Source of the DNA: Bog-950 sp964631835
GTDB taxonomy: Bacteria > Bacteroidota > Bacteroidia > Chitinophagales > LD1
Length of the DNA stretch: 64,000 bases
Direction of reading: 5' to 3'
Assembly (NCBI GenBank): GCA_964631835.1
Contig: CAZWAD010000014.1
Coordinates: 1 to 64,000 of the forward strand
How positions within the stretch are numbered: position 1 is the first letter of the stretch; each line of letters opens with the position of its first letter. The position numbers and the translations under genes are program-made. Below, piece by piece: positions 18,201-30,709 of the stretch. Under the pieces are notes generated by a model that was not told the origin of the DNA, did not search any database, and saw only the letters and a list, made by a program, of their open reading frames with translations.

Positions 18201-21200
18201 TTCTGATTGCAGATACACTGAATGCTGACGGCTCTGAAATATTTACACCAACTGATGATGAACAAGAATTATTATCTAAAACGGTTACTGAATAATTTCC
18301 TGCTGAAAGAGTTGTTCTGTTTTGATTTATGTTGCCGTCATTCCATAGGAAAGTATAAGGAGAAGTTCCACCAGATGGACTGATATTGATTGCTGCAGTC
18401 GAACTTCCGTTACACAAAATATCGGTATGAGCTTCAGTTACATTTAAAGCAGCAGGCCCGGTAATTACAACGCTAAGTGAAGAGGAACAGGAGTTAACAT
18501 CCGATGCGGTTACTGAATAAGTCCCTATAGAAAGATTTGCGCGATTTTGCAGTGGACTTCCATCGCTCCATACAAAAGTATACGGTGAAGAACCTCCCGC
18601 GGCCGAAACGTTTATAGCCCCGTTTGAGTTTCCGTAACATAAAACATTCGTGTGGTTTTCATTAAGGTTCAATCCGAGATTCAGAAGAATATTTACGGAA
18701 ATAGCTGAAGTACACAGGTTGTTATCCTGAACTGTAAGGTGGTATATCCCGGATGGAAGATTGTTTCTGTTTTGAGTAGTAATTCCGTCATTCCATAAGT
18801 AGGAATACGGTGCCGTTCCTCCTGAACTTGAAATATCGATTGAGCCCGGGGTAGCCCCACCACATGCTACATCAACATGCGTCTCACTGATACTTAACGA
18901 AGCTGGTTCAATAACACTCACCGTTAAAAATGAAGTACATTGATTATTGTCAGTAATTGTAAGAGCATAATTCCCCGCAAGCAGATTGCTTCGATCATCA
19001 ACTATAACTGCATCGTTCCATATAAAAGTATATGGCAATGTCCCTCCTGTAGAAGTAACATCAATTGAACCGTTGTTTGCCCCGTTGCATAGTATATTGA
19101 CATGAGTTTCGGTAATATTCAAAGCCGATGGCTGATTCAGACTAACATTCAAAGAGGCAGTACATTGATTGTTATCACTCACAGTCAGAATATAATTTCC
19201 TGATGAAAGACCTGTTCTGTTCTGTAAATTGCTTCCATCATTCCAAGCGAAGCTGTAAGGTAAGACTCCACCAGCAGTTACAACATTGATTAACCCGGTG
19301 TTCGCGCCATTGCACAAAATATTCTGATGAGTTTCGGTTAAGTTTAACATTAAAGGCTCAGAAATATTTATGACTAAACCGGTTGAGCAGGAATTGTAAT
19401 CTGTAACTGCCAGCGAGTAGTTCCCCGCTGGAATATTCACTCTGTTTTGAGTAGTAATATTATCATTCCAAATGAAAGTGTAAGGTAATGTTCCGTTCAA
19501 AACTATTACGCTGATAGAAGCCGTGCTCCCTCCGTTACACAAAACATCAGTATGCGTCTCGGTAATAGAAAGGGCTGCCGATTCTGTAATCGAAACTGTC
19601 AGAGATGAAGAACATGAGTTGTTGTCGGAAACGATTACAGAGTAATTACCCGCGATGAGATTGGTGCGATTTTGATTTGTGTTGCCGTCATTCCATACAA
19701 ACAAAAGCGGCTGAATGCCACCTGACGAAGCAATATTTATTGTGCCTGTACTGCCGCCATTACACAAAATATCAGTATGCGTTTCAGAAATGCTGATAGC
19801 CGGTGGCTGAGAAATATTCACATTAAGAACCTGCACACAGGCATTATTATCGCTAACCGACAGTGCATAAGAGCCGGATGCCACACTAGTCCTGTTTGGC
19901 GTAATAACACCATCATTCCATAAATATGAATAGGGCGAAGCACCACCGCTTACATTTACTATGATGCTTCCATCATTGCCTCCAAAACACAAAACATCGG
20001 TATGTGTTTCAGTAATAACAATACCCGCATTACTTCCAATGGATATATTCAGTGAAGTTGTGCATAAATTATTATCAGATAGGGTAACCGAATAATTTCC
20101 AAGAGCCAAGCTATTCCTGTCTTCTGTAGGGCTTCCGTCATTCCATAAATATGTGTATGGCAAGACTCCGCCAGTAGATGTAATGTCAATACTTCCTGTG
20201 TTACCTCCGCTGCATGCTACATTTATATGTGTTTCTGTAATACTTAATGCTTCTGGTTCGGTAACAGGAACGCTTAGCATAGAAGAACAAGAATTGTTAT
20301 CAGTAATGGTAACTGAATATGTTGCAGCACTCAAATTATTTCTGTCCTCTATAGTGGCGCCATCATTCCATATATATGTATAGGGCATAAAGCCTCCGGT
20401 GACTGTCAGAGCAATACTTCCGGAATTTTGTCCTCCACACACAATATTTATGTGATTTTCACTTACATTCAACTCCGCAGGCTGTGCTATGTTAATTGTT
20501 ATAGGCTGAATACAAGAGTTATTATCAGTTACAGAAAGCCTATAAATTCCGGAGCTTATATTTGTCCTGTTCTGAGTAATTATACCATCATGCCACAAAT
20601 AAGTATATGGTGCCGAGCCTCCGGTTACATTTACATTAATATCTCCATTATTCCCACCAAAACAAAGAATATCGGTATGGGTTTCTGTAATTACAATTCC
20701 GGCATTGCTGCCAATTGCAACGCTCAGCGAAGCAGTACAGAAGTTATTATCGGAAACAGTAACTGAATAGCTTCCGATAGTTAAATTGCTCCTGTCTTGT
20801 AAAGTAAGTCCGTCATTCCATAAGTATGTATAAGGCGAAACCCCACCAGTTGAAGTAATATCAATGCTTCCTGTGTTACCTCCGCTGCATGCCACATTCT
20901 GGTGAGTATATGTAATATTCAACGGGGAAGGCTCTATGATAGAAATACTTAATGCTGAAGTACATTGGTTATTGTCTGTAAGCGTAACAAAATAGTTACC
21001 AGCCGAAATTCCGGTTCTGTCTTCTGTTGTAACTCCTCCGTTCCAGACAAATGAGTAAGGAGAAACTCCCCCGGTTGCAGTTAAATCAATATTCCCTGTA
21101 CTGCCCCCGTAACATAAAACATTGTCGTGAGTTTCGCTCACGTTTATTACCGGTGGTTGTGCAATATTTAAATTCACTGTCAACGAGCATGCATTATTAT

Positions 21201-24200
21201 CGCTGACTGTTGCCGTATAACTTCCTGCTGAGAGTCCATTTCTGTTTGAAGACATTACTCCGTCATTCCAGGCAAAAGTGTAAGGTGATGTGCCACCAGT
21301 TGTTATAATAGTCGCGCTTCCCGAATTTCCACCATTACACAGAACATCAAAATGATTTTCTGATACAGTCAACACTGAAGGCTGTGCAATAGTTATCGTA
21401 AGCGATTGCTCACATAAATTACTGTCAGTTACTGAAACTGAATAAGTCCCTTCAATTAGATTGATTCTGTTTTGTGTAGTTATACCATCGTTCCACAAGT
21501 AAGTGTAAGGCGCTGTGCCACCGTTAACATTTATGCTAATACCTCCGTTGTTGCCACCAAAACATAAAATGTCCGAGTGAGTTTCAGAAACTGTAAGTAC
21601 TGCTGGGTTTCCGACAGAGATACTCAAATTTGAGGAACAAGAGTTATTATCGAAAACAGTAACTGAGTAATTTCCTGTTGTAAGACTGCTTCTGTCTTCA
21701 GAAGTTACTCCGTCATTCCACAAGTAATTATAAGGGGCGCTACCGCCAGCAACTGTAACGTTTATACTGCCCGAATTTCCGCTATTGCAGGCAACATCCA
21801 TATGTGTTCCGGAAATATTCAGCACTGCCGGTTCAGTAATAGGTATACTTACTGAAGAAGAACAAGAGTTATTGTCATTCACAGTAACTGAGTAATTTCC
21901 TGCCACCATGTTTGTTCTATCTTCAGTCAAAACATTGTCATTCCATTGATATACATAAGGACTAACGCCTCCGTTTACATTCAAATCAACAGACCCGTTA
22001 CTCAAACCGAAGCATGAAACATTTATTACAGAGCTCGTAATCTGAACCACATAAGGTTCTGTAACATTTACATTAACGGAAGAAAAGCACCCTACATTGT
22101 CAGTTACAGTAACCGAATAATTTCCAGCAGTTATGCCGGTTAAGTCTTCGCTTAAACTCCCGGTATTCCAGGTTATGGTATAAGGGGGCAAGCCACCGTT
22201 CACACTCAAATCTATAGAACCATTATTGCCTCCGTAACATAAAATATTCACATGAGTTTCAGACAATACCAAGTTTGAAACGGTACTAACACTTTCCGTT
22301 GCCATTGCCGTGCATCCGTTCACCGGGTCGGTAACTGTTACCGAATAACTGCCTGGTGATGAAACTGCTTTTGTAGCGGTCGTGTTGCCGCCTCCCCAGT
22401 CAAATGTTGCACCGGTTGTAGTGGATGATGCCGTTAATGTAACACTGGTAATCGCGCAAGTTAAGATAGCCGGTGGTGCAATAGCTATATCCGGGGTAAC
22501 TGTGTTTTGAGCCACATTCTCAGCAGTGCTTGCCGTGCATCCGTTCACCGGGTCGGTAACTGTTACCGAATAACTGCCTGGTGATGAAACTGCTTTTGTA
22601 GCGGTCGTGTTGCCGCCTCCCCAGTCAAATGTTGCACCGGTTGTAGTGGATGATGCCGTTAATGTAACACTGGTAATCGCGCAAGTTAAGATAGCCGGTG
22701 GTGCAATAGCTATATCCGGGGTAACTGTGTTTTGAGCCACATTCTCAGCAGTGCTTGCCGTGCATCCGTTCACCGGGTCGGTAACTGTTACCGAATAACT
22801 GCCTGGTGATGAAACTGCTTTTGTAGCGGTCGTGTTGCCGCCTCCCCAGTCAAATGTTGCACCGGTTGTAGTGGATGATGCCGTTAATGTAACACTGGTA
22901 ATCGCGCAAGTTAAGATAGCCGGTGGTGCAATAGCTATATCCGGGGTAACTGTGTTTTGAGCCACATTCTCAGCAGTGCTTGCCGTGCATCCGTTCACCG
23001 GGTCGGTAACTGTTACCGAATAACTGCCTGGTGATGAAACTGCTTTTGTAGCGGTCGTGTNNNNNNNNNNNNNNNNNNNNNNNNNNNNNNNNNNNNNNNN
23101 NNNNNNNNNNNNNNNNNNNNNNNNNNNNNNNNNNNNNNNNNNNNNNNNNNNNNNNNNNNNCAGTGCTTGCCGTGCATCCGTTCACCGGGTCGGTAACTGT
23201 TACCGAATAACTGCCCGGTGATGAAACTGCTTTTGTAGCGGTCGTGTTGCCGCCTCCCCAATCAAATGTTGCACCGGTTGTAGCGGATGATGCCGTTAAT
23301 GTAACACTGGTAACCACGCAAGTTAAGATAGCCGGTGGTGCAATAGCTATATCCGGGGTAACTATGTTTTGAGCCACATTCTCAGCAGTGCTTGCCGTGC
23401 ATCCGTTCACCGGGTCAGTAACTGTTACCGAATAACTGCCCGGAGTAGAAACTGTATTTGTGTTAGCTGTGTTTCCTCCGCTCCAATTGAAAAAGGTGCC
23501 TGGAGTTGTTGAAGATGCGGTAAGCGTTACGCTGGTTACAACACAAGTAAGAATAGCTGGTGGAGCAATCGAAACATTCGGGGTTGCAATATTCTGGGCA
23601 ACATTCTGCACAACGGAAGCAGTGCAATCGTTCACCGGGTCGGTTACAGTAACTGAGTAGCTTCCGGGAGTTGAAACTGTTTTAGTATTTGTAAAATTTC
23701 CTCCACCCCAGTTAAAAGTTGCCCCGCTTGTAGTTGAAGAAGCGGTAAGCGTAACACTCGTAACAGTACACGTGAGAACTGGGGAAGGAGCAATCGAAAC
23801 ATTCGGGGTTGCAATATTCTGGGCAACATTCTGCACAACGGAAGCAGTGCAATCGTTCACCGGGTCGGTAACTGTTACCGTGTAGTTTCCGGGTGCGGTG
23901 ACTACTCTTGTATTCGTCATATTCCCACCACCCCAATTATAATTTACCCCGGGTGTAGTTGACGATGCAACAAGATTTACGCTGGTAAAAGAGCATGTCA
24001 ATACCGGTGGCGAAGAAATAGAAACATCCGGAATAAGTACATTTTGTGAAACACTTTCTGAAGTTTCGGCTGTACAACCATTCACCGGGTCGGTAACTGT
24101 AACAGAATAAGTTCCAGGTAACGACACAGTCTTGATATTAGTTGTATTTCCGCCTCCCCAGTTAAAGGTTGCTCCGGGAGTAACGGATGATGCCGTCAGA

Positions 24201-27200
24201 TTTACGCTTGTGACAGAACAAGTAAGAACCAGTGGAGGTGCAATAGTTACATCGGGTGCAATTATGTTCTGAGCTACTGTTGTAGTGGCTGATACCGTAC
24301 ATCTGCTGACAGGATGTGTAACAGTTATCGTATAATTTCCGGGAGCGCTGACATTTCTTGTTGCTGTTGTCATTCCTCCCGTCCACTTATAAGTTGCTCC
24401 GGGAGTAGTTGAAGAAGCGGAAAGGGTTAAACTGGTAACTAAACAGGTTAAATTACCATGGGGGGCAATGGTTACATTGGGCATGCTCAAGTCTTGAGAA
24501 ACGCTTACGGAAGCTGTACCGGTACATCCGTTATCAAGGTTTGTTGCAATTACTGAATATATTCCCGGTGAAGCCACAGAAATTGTCGCAAACATTAATC
24601 CTCCGCCCCAATCATACAATAAGCCCGGAACAGAAGAAGAAGCTGAAAGGTCGACACTGGTCACTAAGCAATTCAAAGTAGTCGGTGGAGCAATACTTAC
24701 ATCCGGATTTACAATATCCTGCTGCACGTTAACTGAAGATGATGCCGTACATCCGTTTACCGGATTGGTGACGGTAACGGAATAAATTCCTGGGCTCATC
24801 ACTGTATTAGCAGTAGTAGTATTCCCTCCTCCCCAATTATAATTTACTCCGCTGGTGTTTGAAGAAGCGCTAAGGGTTGTACTTAGCACTACACATGTCA
24901 ACAGGTCGGGAGTAGAAACTGCCACATCCGGTATTATTATGTTTTGTGCAACCCCTACAGATGCTGCTGCTGTACATCCGTTTGCGGGGTCGGTAACCGT
25001 AACGGAATAACTTCCCGGTGCTGCTACAATCTTTGTAGAACTGGTTCCGCCACCACCCCAGTTGTAAATAACACTTCCGGGACTTACTAAAGTAGTCAAT
25101 GTAATACTTGTTGTTGTACAATTAAGAACCGGTGGAGATGAAATACTAACTGTCGGAATTGCGATATTTTGAGTTACAGCTACAGAAGCCGAAGCCATAC
25201 AGCCATTCGATGGGTCTGTTACCGATACAGAATAATTTCCCGGTGATGACACAGTCAATGATGAAGCCGACCCTCCGGTACTCCAGTTATATGTAACGCT
25301 TCCCGGAGTTACTGTGGTATTTAAATTTACGCTTGCCGTTACACAATTAAGCTGCGCTGGCGGTGTAATGCTGATGGTCGGATTCACTATATTTTGAATT
25401 ACAGCAACTGATGTCGAAGTTGTGCAGCCATTTGCGGGGTCGGTAACTGTAAGCGAATAGTTTCCGGGTGCTGAAACGGTCTTTGTGGAGCCTGTTCCTC
25501 CTCCACTCCAGTTATATGCAACGCCTGAAGGAGTGGCAGAAGCAGCTAATGTCAAACTTGTCAACAAACAAGTAAGTACCGGTGGTGAGCCAATGCTTAC
25601 TATCGGTGGTGTAATATTTTGAAAAACAGTTACAGAAGTTGAAGTAGAGCAACCATTAGATGGATCAGTAACGGTGAGTGTAAAATTTCCGGGTGATGAA
25701 ACTGTTTTTGTAGGGCTTGTCCCTCCTCCGCTCCAGTTGTAAGTAACTCCGGCAGGCGAAGCGGTGGCGCTTAAAGTTACACTCGTAACCAAACAGGTTA
25801 GCGTTGGGGGTGCAGCAATACTTACCGATGGAACTCCGGCAGTCTGGTTCACCGTAACTGAAGCTGAAGCCGTGCATCCGTTCACTGGGCTTGTTACCGT
25901 AACAGAGTAATTCCCTGCTGCAGAAACTGTTTTTGCAGAGCCTGTTCCACCGCCACTCCAACTAAATGTCACACCTCCGGGAGTTGTGGTTGTGGTTAGT
26001 GTTACGTTCGTCACACTACAAGTTAAAGTTGCAGGCGGTGAAATACTCACCGTGGGAGGAGTAATATTCTGTGTTACCGAAACCGAAGTGGAAGCGGTAC
26101 ATCCGTTCACCGGATTAGTAACAGTAACTGTATAAGCACCCGGTGATGTAACTGTAACGCTGGAGGAAGTTTGTCCGGTGCTCCAGTTGTAAGTTAAACT
26201 TGCCGGTGAAACCGTGGTAGCAAGTGTAGCACCCGGTGCATTACAAGTAATAACTGAAGGCGGAGTAATGCTTACGGTTGGATTTGTAATATTTTGTGAA
26301 ACAGATACCGATGCCGAAGCAGAGCAGCCGTTTACAGTACTGGTCACTGTTACCAAATGACTACCCGGTGCTGAAACCGTTTTCGATGAACCGGTTCCTC
26401 CCCCATTCCAAACATAAGTTACTGTTGCCGGACTAACCGTGGGAGTTAATGTAACGCTTGTTGTTGCGCAGGTTAAAGTGGCTGGCGGAATACTTACCGT
26501 GGGAGGAGTGATGTTCTGATTGACTGAAACTGAAGCGGAAGCTGTGCAATTATTAGCGGGGTCTGTAATCGTAACAGAATATGTACCTGCCGTTGAAACT
26601 GTTTTTGTTGGCCCGGTGCCGCCTCCGCTCCAGATAAATGTGGCATTAGCCGGATTAGGGGTAGCGGTAAGCGTTACACTTGTTGCGCTGCATGTAAGTG
26701 TTTGCGGTGAAATGGTTACCGAAGGTGTTGGAACTGTAATTGTAGTAGAGGCAGTTACCGAACAGCCTGCGGTGTTTGAAATAGTAACTGTATATGTTGT
26801 AGTTACCGTTGGGCTTGCTGTTGGATTTGAAACACTGCTTGAACTCAATCCGGCAGAGGGTGACCAGCTATAGGTCAATGCAGTAGCACAACTTGCAGTA
26901 ACACCATAAACATTTCCGGTTGTAGGATTTGGACCTGCACTGTACAAGGTATTACCCGAAGGACCTACCAGCGTATAAGAGTTTTCATTTTCCCAGGAAC
27001 CGGAGACGTAATTCAAGATTACCGCACTGCCGTGAGGAGCGGTAAAAGTAGATACGGTTCCAAAACCGGCTGCTGAAAACGTACCGGTTAAAACCCCATT
27101 CACATAAATGCGGATATAGCCGCCATTCCAGCCATCGCCATAATCATCAACCATGTTAAGTGTGAATGTACAAGTGGCCGGAGGAGGAACAAGAGTAGTT

Positions 27201-28681
27201 GTTGTTGACAAACCCACCGAAGCGCCCCGGCAAATAGTTGCAGATGCCGGGGAAACAGAAGCGGTGTAAGACGGGCTGGTAACAATAAACTGGTCTGTGA
27301 CGGTACATCCCAAATTGGTATAAGTAAGCGTATAGGTTACAGGGCCGGTAATAGTAGCCACAGGATTTGCAATATTTGTTGCGCTCAGGCCCGCAGATGG
27401 CGACCATGTATATGTTCCGCCTGATGGGTTTGCATTGGCATTTAACTGAACTGTTTGGGTTGTACCGGGACAAACCGAAATATTCGGTGTGGTAATATCA
27501 ACACCCACCACCCGGATACTAAAACCGGAATAATTTACGGCTGGTATCGGGCAGAAATTATCTCTGGCTGTAAAAGTAAGATTGAAAGTACCGTTGTAAT
27601 TAGCCGGAGTAGGCCAGCTAAAGTTAATAGTAACCGGATTGCTCCCGCTTTGTGTCATGGTGGCTCCGGGCAGAAACGATAAGTTTTGCGAAAGCACAGT
27701 TAAAACCTGTGGTACATCCGCATCGGAAATCGTCATGCTGAAGTTCAGTGTGCTTCCGGAGCAAACCGTAAACCTCCGGTTGGTGGCATCATAGGTTCCA
27801 CCGGTAACGGAAGCAGGAGCGCTGAATACCGGTACATCGTTGCTGGCGCAGTCGTAAACAATTACTTCCATATCGCGTTGAACCGAGCCGATTAACTGAC
27901 CGGCTGAATTATATTCCTGAACAAGAACTGTAACAATACCTATCTGAATAGCATTGGGAGTAAGCGTAAGTTGTCCGTTGGTTGAATTAAAAGAAACCGT
28001 ACCGGTGTTTGTAGAAATAGGGTATGTTGGGCTAAAGCCCGGAGCGTAAGGCACATTCACCGCATTGGGTCCTATGTTTACGCCTCTTGGGTTTACCAAA
28101 CTGTAAACGATGGTATTCCCATTCACATCAACCACTCCATGGTTGTATGTAAAGGGTTGATTCAAACAAATAAATGGTGTTGGTATTGTTGTAAAATCGG
28201 GTGAACTATTGCTTGGAGCCAAAACATTATTCAGCGTTGCCGTAACATGAAGCGTGTAAGTATCGGGCGCTGTGGAATTGGTAATATTTGTATTCCGGCA
28301 GCATTCATCAAAGTCTATGGTCCAGTCGGTACATTGCTGCAGGCTTATAACCCCCGTGTAGATATATTGCTCGGCACCAAAGAAACTTCCGCCCTGACAG
28401 GTGGAAACTGCCGAAGTACACAACTGCGAAATTTCAGTTACGCTTTGCAGGTCAAGGTATAGGTAAGTAGTAACTCCGCAACTGACTGAAGATATGGAAA
28501 CAAACGGATTAACCGGTGCCGGAATACCGGAACAATCGCGGTAAAATTTCAGCACTATGCGGTACATATTGTTACCGAGATAATCGTAAGTCAGGTCAGC
28601 GCCCATGGCGTGGGTAGCCTGTGCGCGCTCCGCGCAGAAGAGAAAAAGTAAAGCAAAAAAGCAGGCGTAAAATTTCTTCAT
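15217..28681 (-). CDS. Giant T9SS-exported adhesin with tandem 75-aa and SprB-type repeats (spans an assembly gap)
   Basis: The N-terminus at 28681 has a signal peptide (MKKFYACFFALLFLFCAERAQA) and a roughly 450-residue Cys-containing region typical of large Bacteroidota surface proteins. About 20 repeats of 75 residues follow, each with LTCxxTSVTLxAS...WGGG...PGSYSVTVTDPVNGCTAS. After these come about 29 SprB-type repeats with a core like ETHxxxLCxGGNxGSI...NLxAGNYSVTVTDNNxC. The C-terminus is a gliding-motility (CHU_C, T9SS type B) sorting domain with FVPNVFTPNGDGNNDYF and VFNRWGEKVYES. The reading frame changes only across the 100-N gap at 23061-23160, while identical repeat sequence lies on both sides, so this is one gene of about 4,450 residues plus missing units. 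The role is cell-surface adhesion or gliding by family knowledge. Confidence 0.88.
22311..23622. repeat. Near-identical 225-bp tandem repeats within the giant adhesin gene
   Basis: The marker TGCATCCGTTCACCGGGTCG starts at 22311, 22536, 22761 and 22986, then after the gap at 23173 and 23398. The spacings are exactly 225 bp except the 187 bp that crosses the 100-N gap. The three units before the gap are essentially identical at the DNA level, which points to recent amplification; units beyond 23400 diverge progressively. Confidence 0.95.
23061..23160. other. Scaffold gap (100 N)
   Basis: One hundred N, the usual placeholder for a gap of unknown size. Restoring the 225-bp periodicity needs 138 missing bases (or 138 plus multiples of 225) in place of 100. 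That change of 38 also restores a single reading frame across the gap. Confidence 0.97.
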
Positions 28682-28841
28682 CTACAAAGGCAATTGTGTC
28701 ATTTCTAATTTCTAATCCGTTTGTGTCATTAACATTGCTTAAAGACTGTTTTTGCCTTACGGGGTGTTGCGCACAAGATAGGCAAATTATATAGAAGTTT
28801 TCAACATTTTTGAGCACAATTTATAATGGCAATTTAAGGCT

Positions 28842-29693
28842 ATGGTAAGGTTCAGCGTGTTCAAACTTTCGGTTAGGAGATTAGTTGTTTTTATTGTTAC
28901 CATTTCGGTATTCGGGCTTGGAATCTGGCTGCTGAACAGCACCTCTGCTTACCGGGGTTTCTGGCTGCAGTTTTATACCGAAAGTGACGTTAAAACTTTC
29001 TTCTGCGAAAAAACCAATATGCAGAACCTGATTCGGCAGCCCATAAACACTTTCAGCAATTTTATTTACTGGCTGGGGGCCTTAGCCATTCTCCGGAGGG
29101 GCTGGAAAGACCAGCGCAATCAAAAGCGCTACAACTTAGTTTCCGCCAACCCGTTTTACAGCATTATGTTCGGGTTTATTCTGCTTTATATTTTTTGCGC
29201 CAGCGTATTCTTTCATTCTTCGCTCATTCACTTTGCCAGCGAACTCGATTTCTCAGCTGTGTATTCGCTTTCGCTTTTTCCGCTAATGTATTTCAGCCAC
29301 CGCGTTTGGCTGCTCGCTATTGGTGTGCCTTCCAATGTAAGGCATACCAAAAGCACTGTAACGGTAATTTCCGCTTTCAGTATTCTTTACCTCCTGCTTA
29401 CTTTTTTTCTGCCTGATGGCACGCAGAATTATGTGGTGCTCACCATTATTCTGCTGCTGGTGTTGTTCGGAATTATTGTAGAAAGGAAAGACCCGGGGCG
29501 CACCAACCACTACTATCTGCTGGCTTCTATCGGCTATATTCTTTTTGCAGTCATGTGGTTTGTGTTCGATGTTTACAAAATCATCTGTAACCCCAACAGC
29601 TGGATTCAGCCGCATTCACTGTGGCACTTCTGCAGCGGTGTTTCGGCTTTTTATTTTTACATGTATATACGAAGCGAGAGAAATAAAATCTGA
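28842..29693 (+). CDS. Ceramidase-like multipass membrane protein (CREST/alkaline ceramidase family)
   Basis: A 283-residue protein with about seven hydrophobic segments starting at residues 11-31. Conserved features of alkaline ceramidases are visible: FFCEKTN and NTFSNFIYWLG (Asn-Thr-Ser-Asn region), ASVFFHSSLIHFASELDF (Ser-His-x-Asp catalytic set), and the C-terminal QPHSLWHFCSGVSAFYFY with the two metal-ligand histidines. The family hydrolyses ceramides or related amides in membranes with zinc. It is monocistronic, divergent from the giant adhesin gene. Together with the genes at 39426 and 48237 it suggests sphingolipid turnover. The exact substrate is inferred. Confidence 0.82.
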   Translation: MVRFSVFKLSVRRLVVFIVTISVFGLGIWLLNSTSAYRGFWLQFYTESDVKTFFCEKTNMQNLIRQPINTFSNFIYWLGALAILRRGWKDQRNQKRYNLVSANPFYSIMFGFILLYIFCASVFFHSSLIHFASELDFSAVYSLSLFPLMYFSHRVWLLAIGVPSNVRHTKSTVTVISAFSILYLLLTFFLPDGTQNYVVLTIILLLVLFGIIVERKDPGRTNHYYLLASIGYILFAVMWFVFDVYKIICNPNSWIQPHSLWHFCSGVSAFYFYMYIRSERNKI

Positions 29694-29722
29694 TGAGTTG
29701 ATGAGATGATTAGCTGATGAGC
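29691..29722. repeat. Four octamer repeats (TGATGAGN)
   Basis: TGATGAGT, TGATGAGA, TGATTAGC and TGATGAGC lie end to end, starting on the stop codon of the ceramidase-like gene. It is a short low-complexity tract with no visible function. Confidence 0.7.
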
Positions 29723-29740
29723 AGATTGAAAAATACAATC

Positions 29741-30511
29741 TCAGAAGCGCAAATGTTTTACTGTCAGCCCGTCATTAATCAATTGCTTGAGCGAGTCCAC
29801 TCCTATTTTCAGGTGCTGCTCCACAAAATTTTTGGTCACCTTCACATCGCTCTCTTCAGTTTTTACTCCTTGCGGAACCATGGGCTGGTCGGAAACAAGA
29901 AGCAGGGCACCGGCAGGAATTTCATTTTTGAATGCGGTGATAAAAACGGTGGCAGTTTCCATGTCAATAGCCATGGCGCGTATTTCGCGCAGGTATTCTT
30001 TGAATTTATCATCCCATTCCCAAACCCTGCGGTTGGTGGTGTAAACGGTACCGGTCCAGTAGTCCTGCTGGTAATCGCGGATGGTGGTTGAAATGGCTTT
30101 TTGCAAAGCGAAAGCCGGAAGCGCGGGGACTTCTTTCGGAAAGTAATCATCGCTGGTTCCTTCGCCACGGATAGCCGCAATGGGAAGGATGAAATCGCCT
30201 ATTTCATTTTTCTTTTTCAGCCCGCCACATTTGCCGAGAAACAAAACCGCCTTAGGCTGAATAGCCGAAAGCAAATCGAGCATGGTAGCTGCGTTGGGGC
30301 TTCCCATGCCAAAACTGATGATGCTTATTCCATCGGCAGTGGCATTGAGCATGGGGCGGTCGGCACCCACCACCGGTACGTTATTCCATTCGGCAAAAAG
30401 GTTTACATAATTATCGAAATTGGTGAGCAGGATATACTCTCCGAAATCTTTCAGCTCGCGCCCGGTGTATCGCGGAAGCCAGTTGCTTACAATTTCTTCT
30501 TTGGTTTTCAT
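29741..30511 (-). CDS. amn: AMP nucleosidase (short form)
   Basis: The 256-residue protein belongs to the nucleoside phosphorylase fold and matches the short AMP nucleosidases of Bacteroidota, which split AMP to adenine and ribose 5-phosphate. Seen are SIISFGMGSPNAATMLDLL, KAVLFLGKCGGL, RGEGTSDDYFP, AIDMETATVF (the substrate-binding Met-Glu) and LLVSDQP. It lacks the long N-terminal domain of the E. coli enzyme, which is normal for this group. It stands alone; REP-like hairpins lie just upstream of its start. Confidence 0.92.
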   Translation of the reverse strand: MKTKEEIVSNWLPRYTGRELKDFGEYILLTNFDNYVNLFAEWNNVPVVGADRPMLNATADGISIISFGMGSPNAATMLDLLSAIQPKAVLFLGKCGGLKKKNEIGDFILPIAAIRGEGTSDDYFPKEVPALPAFALQKAISTTIRDYQQDYWTGTVYTTNRRVWEWDDKFKEYLREIRAMAIDMETATVFITAFKNEIPAGALLLVSDQPMVPQGVKTEESDVKVTKNFVEQHLKIGVDSLKQLINDGLTVKHLRF

Positions 30512-30550
30512 GGCTTAAAAATGCTTCTATTTATTGAGAACATTTGCTTT

Positions 30551-30634
30551 GGACTAAAGTCCGTAGGGTATTTTATTTATAGCCGTTGGCTTAAGCCAAC
30601 GGCAATTAATTAACAAGGCGATGGGCTTTAGCCC
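30551..30634. repeat. Cluster of three REP-like palindromes with CTWWAG cores
   Basis: Three inverted repeats share a CT-WW-AG centre: GGACTAAAGTCC (30551-30562), a perfect 22-bp palindrome whose left half is GCCGTTGGCTT (30582-30603), and GGGCTTTAGCCC (30623-30634). They lie between divergent genes. They resemble REP-type extragenic palindromes; no REP-associated transposase is in the window. Confidence 0.75.
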
Positions 30635-30709
30635 GTTAGTAAAACATAAAAAGTTTTTGTTAGGACAAGTCAAAAGCGTCAATTACATTGCCTGCGTAAA
30701 AATAATAAA

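Noticed and set aside
16205..22998. Long frames on the other strands across the adhesin repeats
   Set aside because: They are shadows of the repetitive gene, made open by its biased composition, with low-complexity products lacking any domain.
15217..28681. Two separate genes, one ending and one starting near 22970-22998
   Set aside because: The same 225-bp repeat flanks the gap on both sides, the apparent start is inside a repeat unit, and the frame differs only by the arbitrary length of the 100-N gap.
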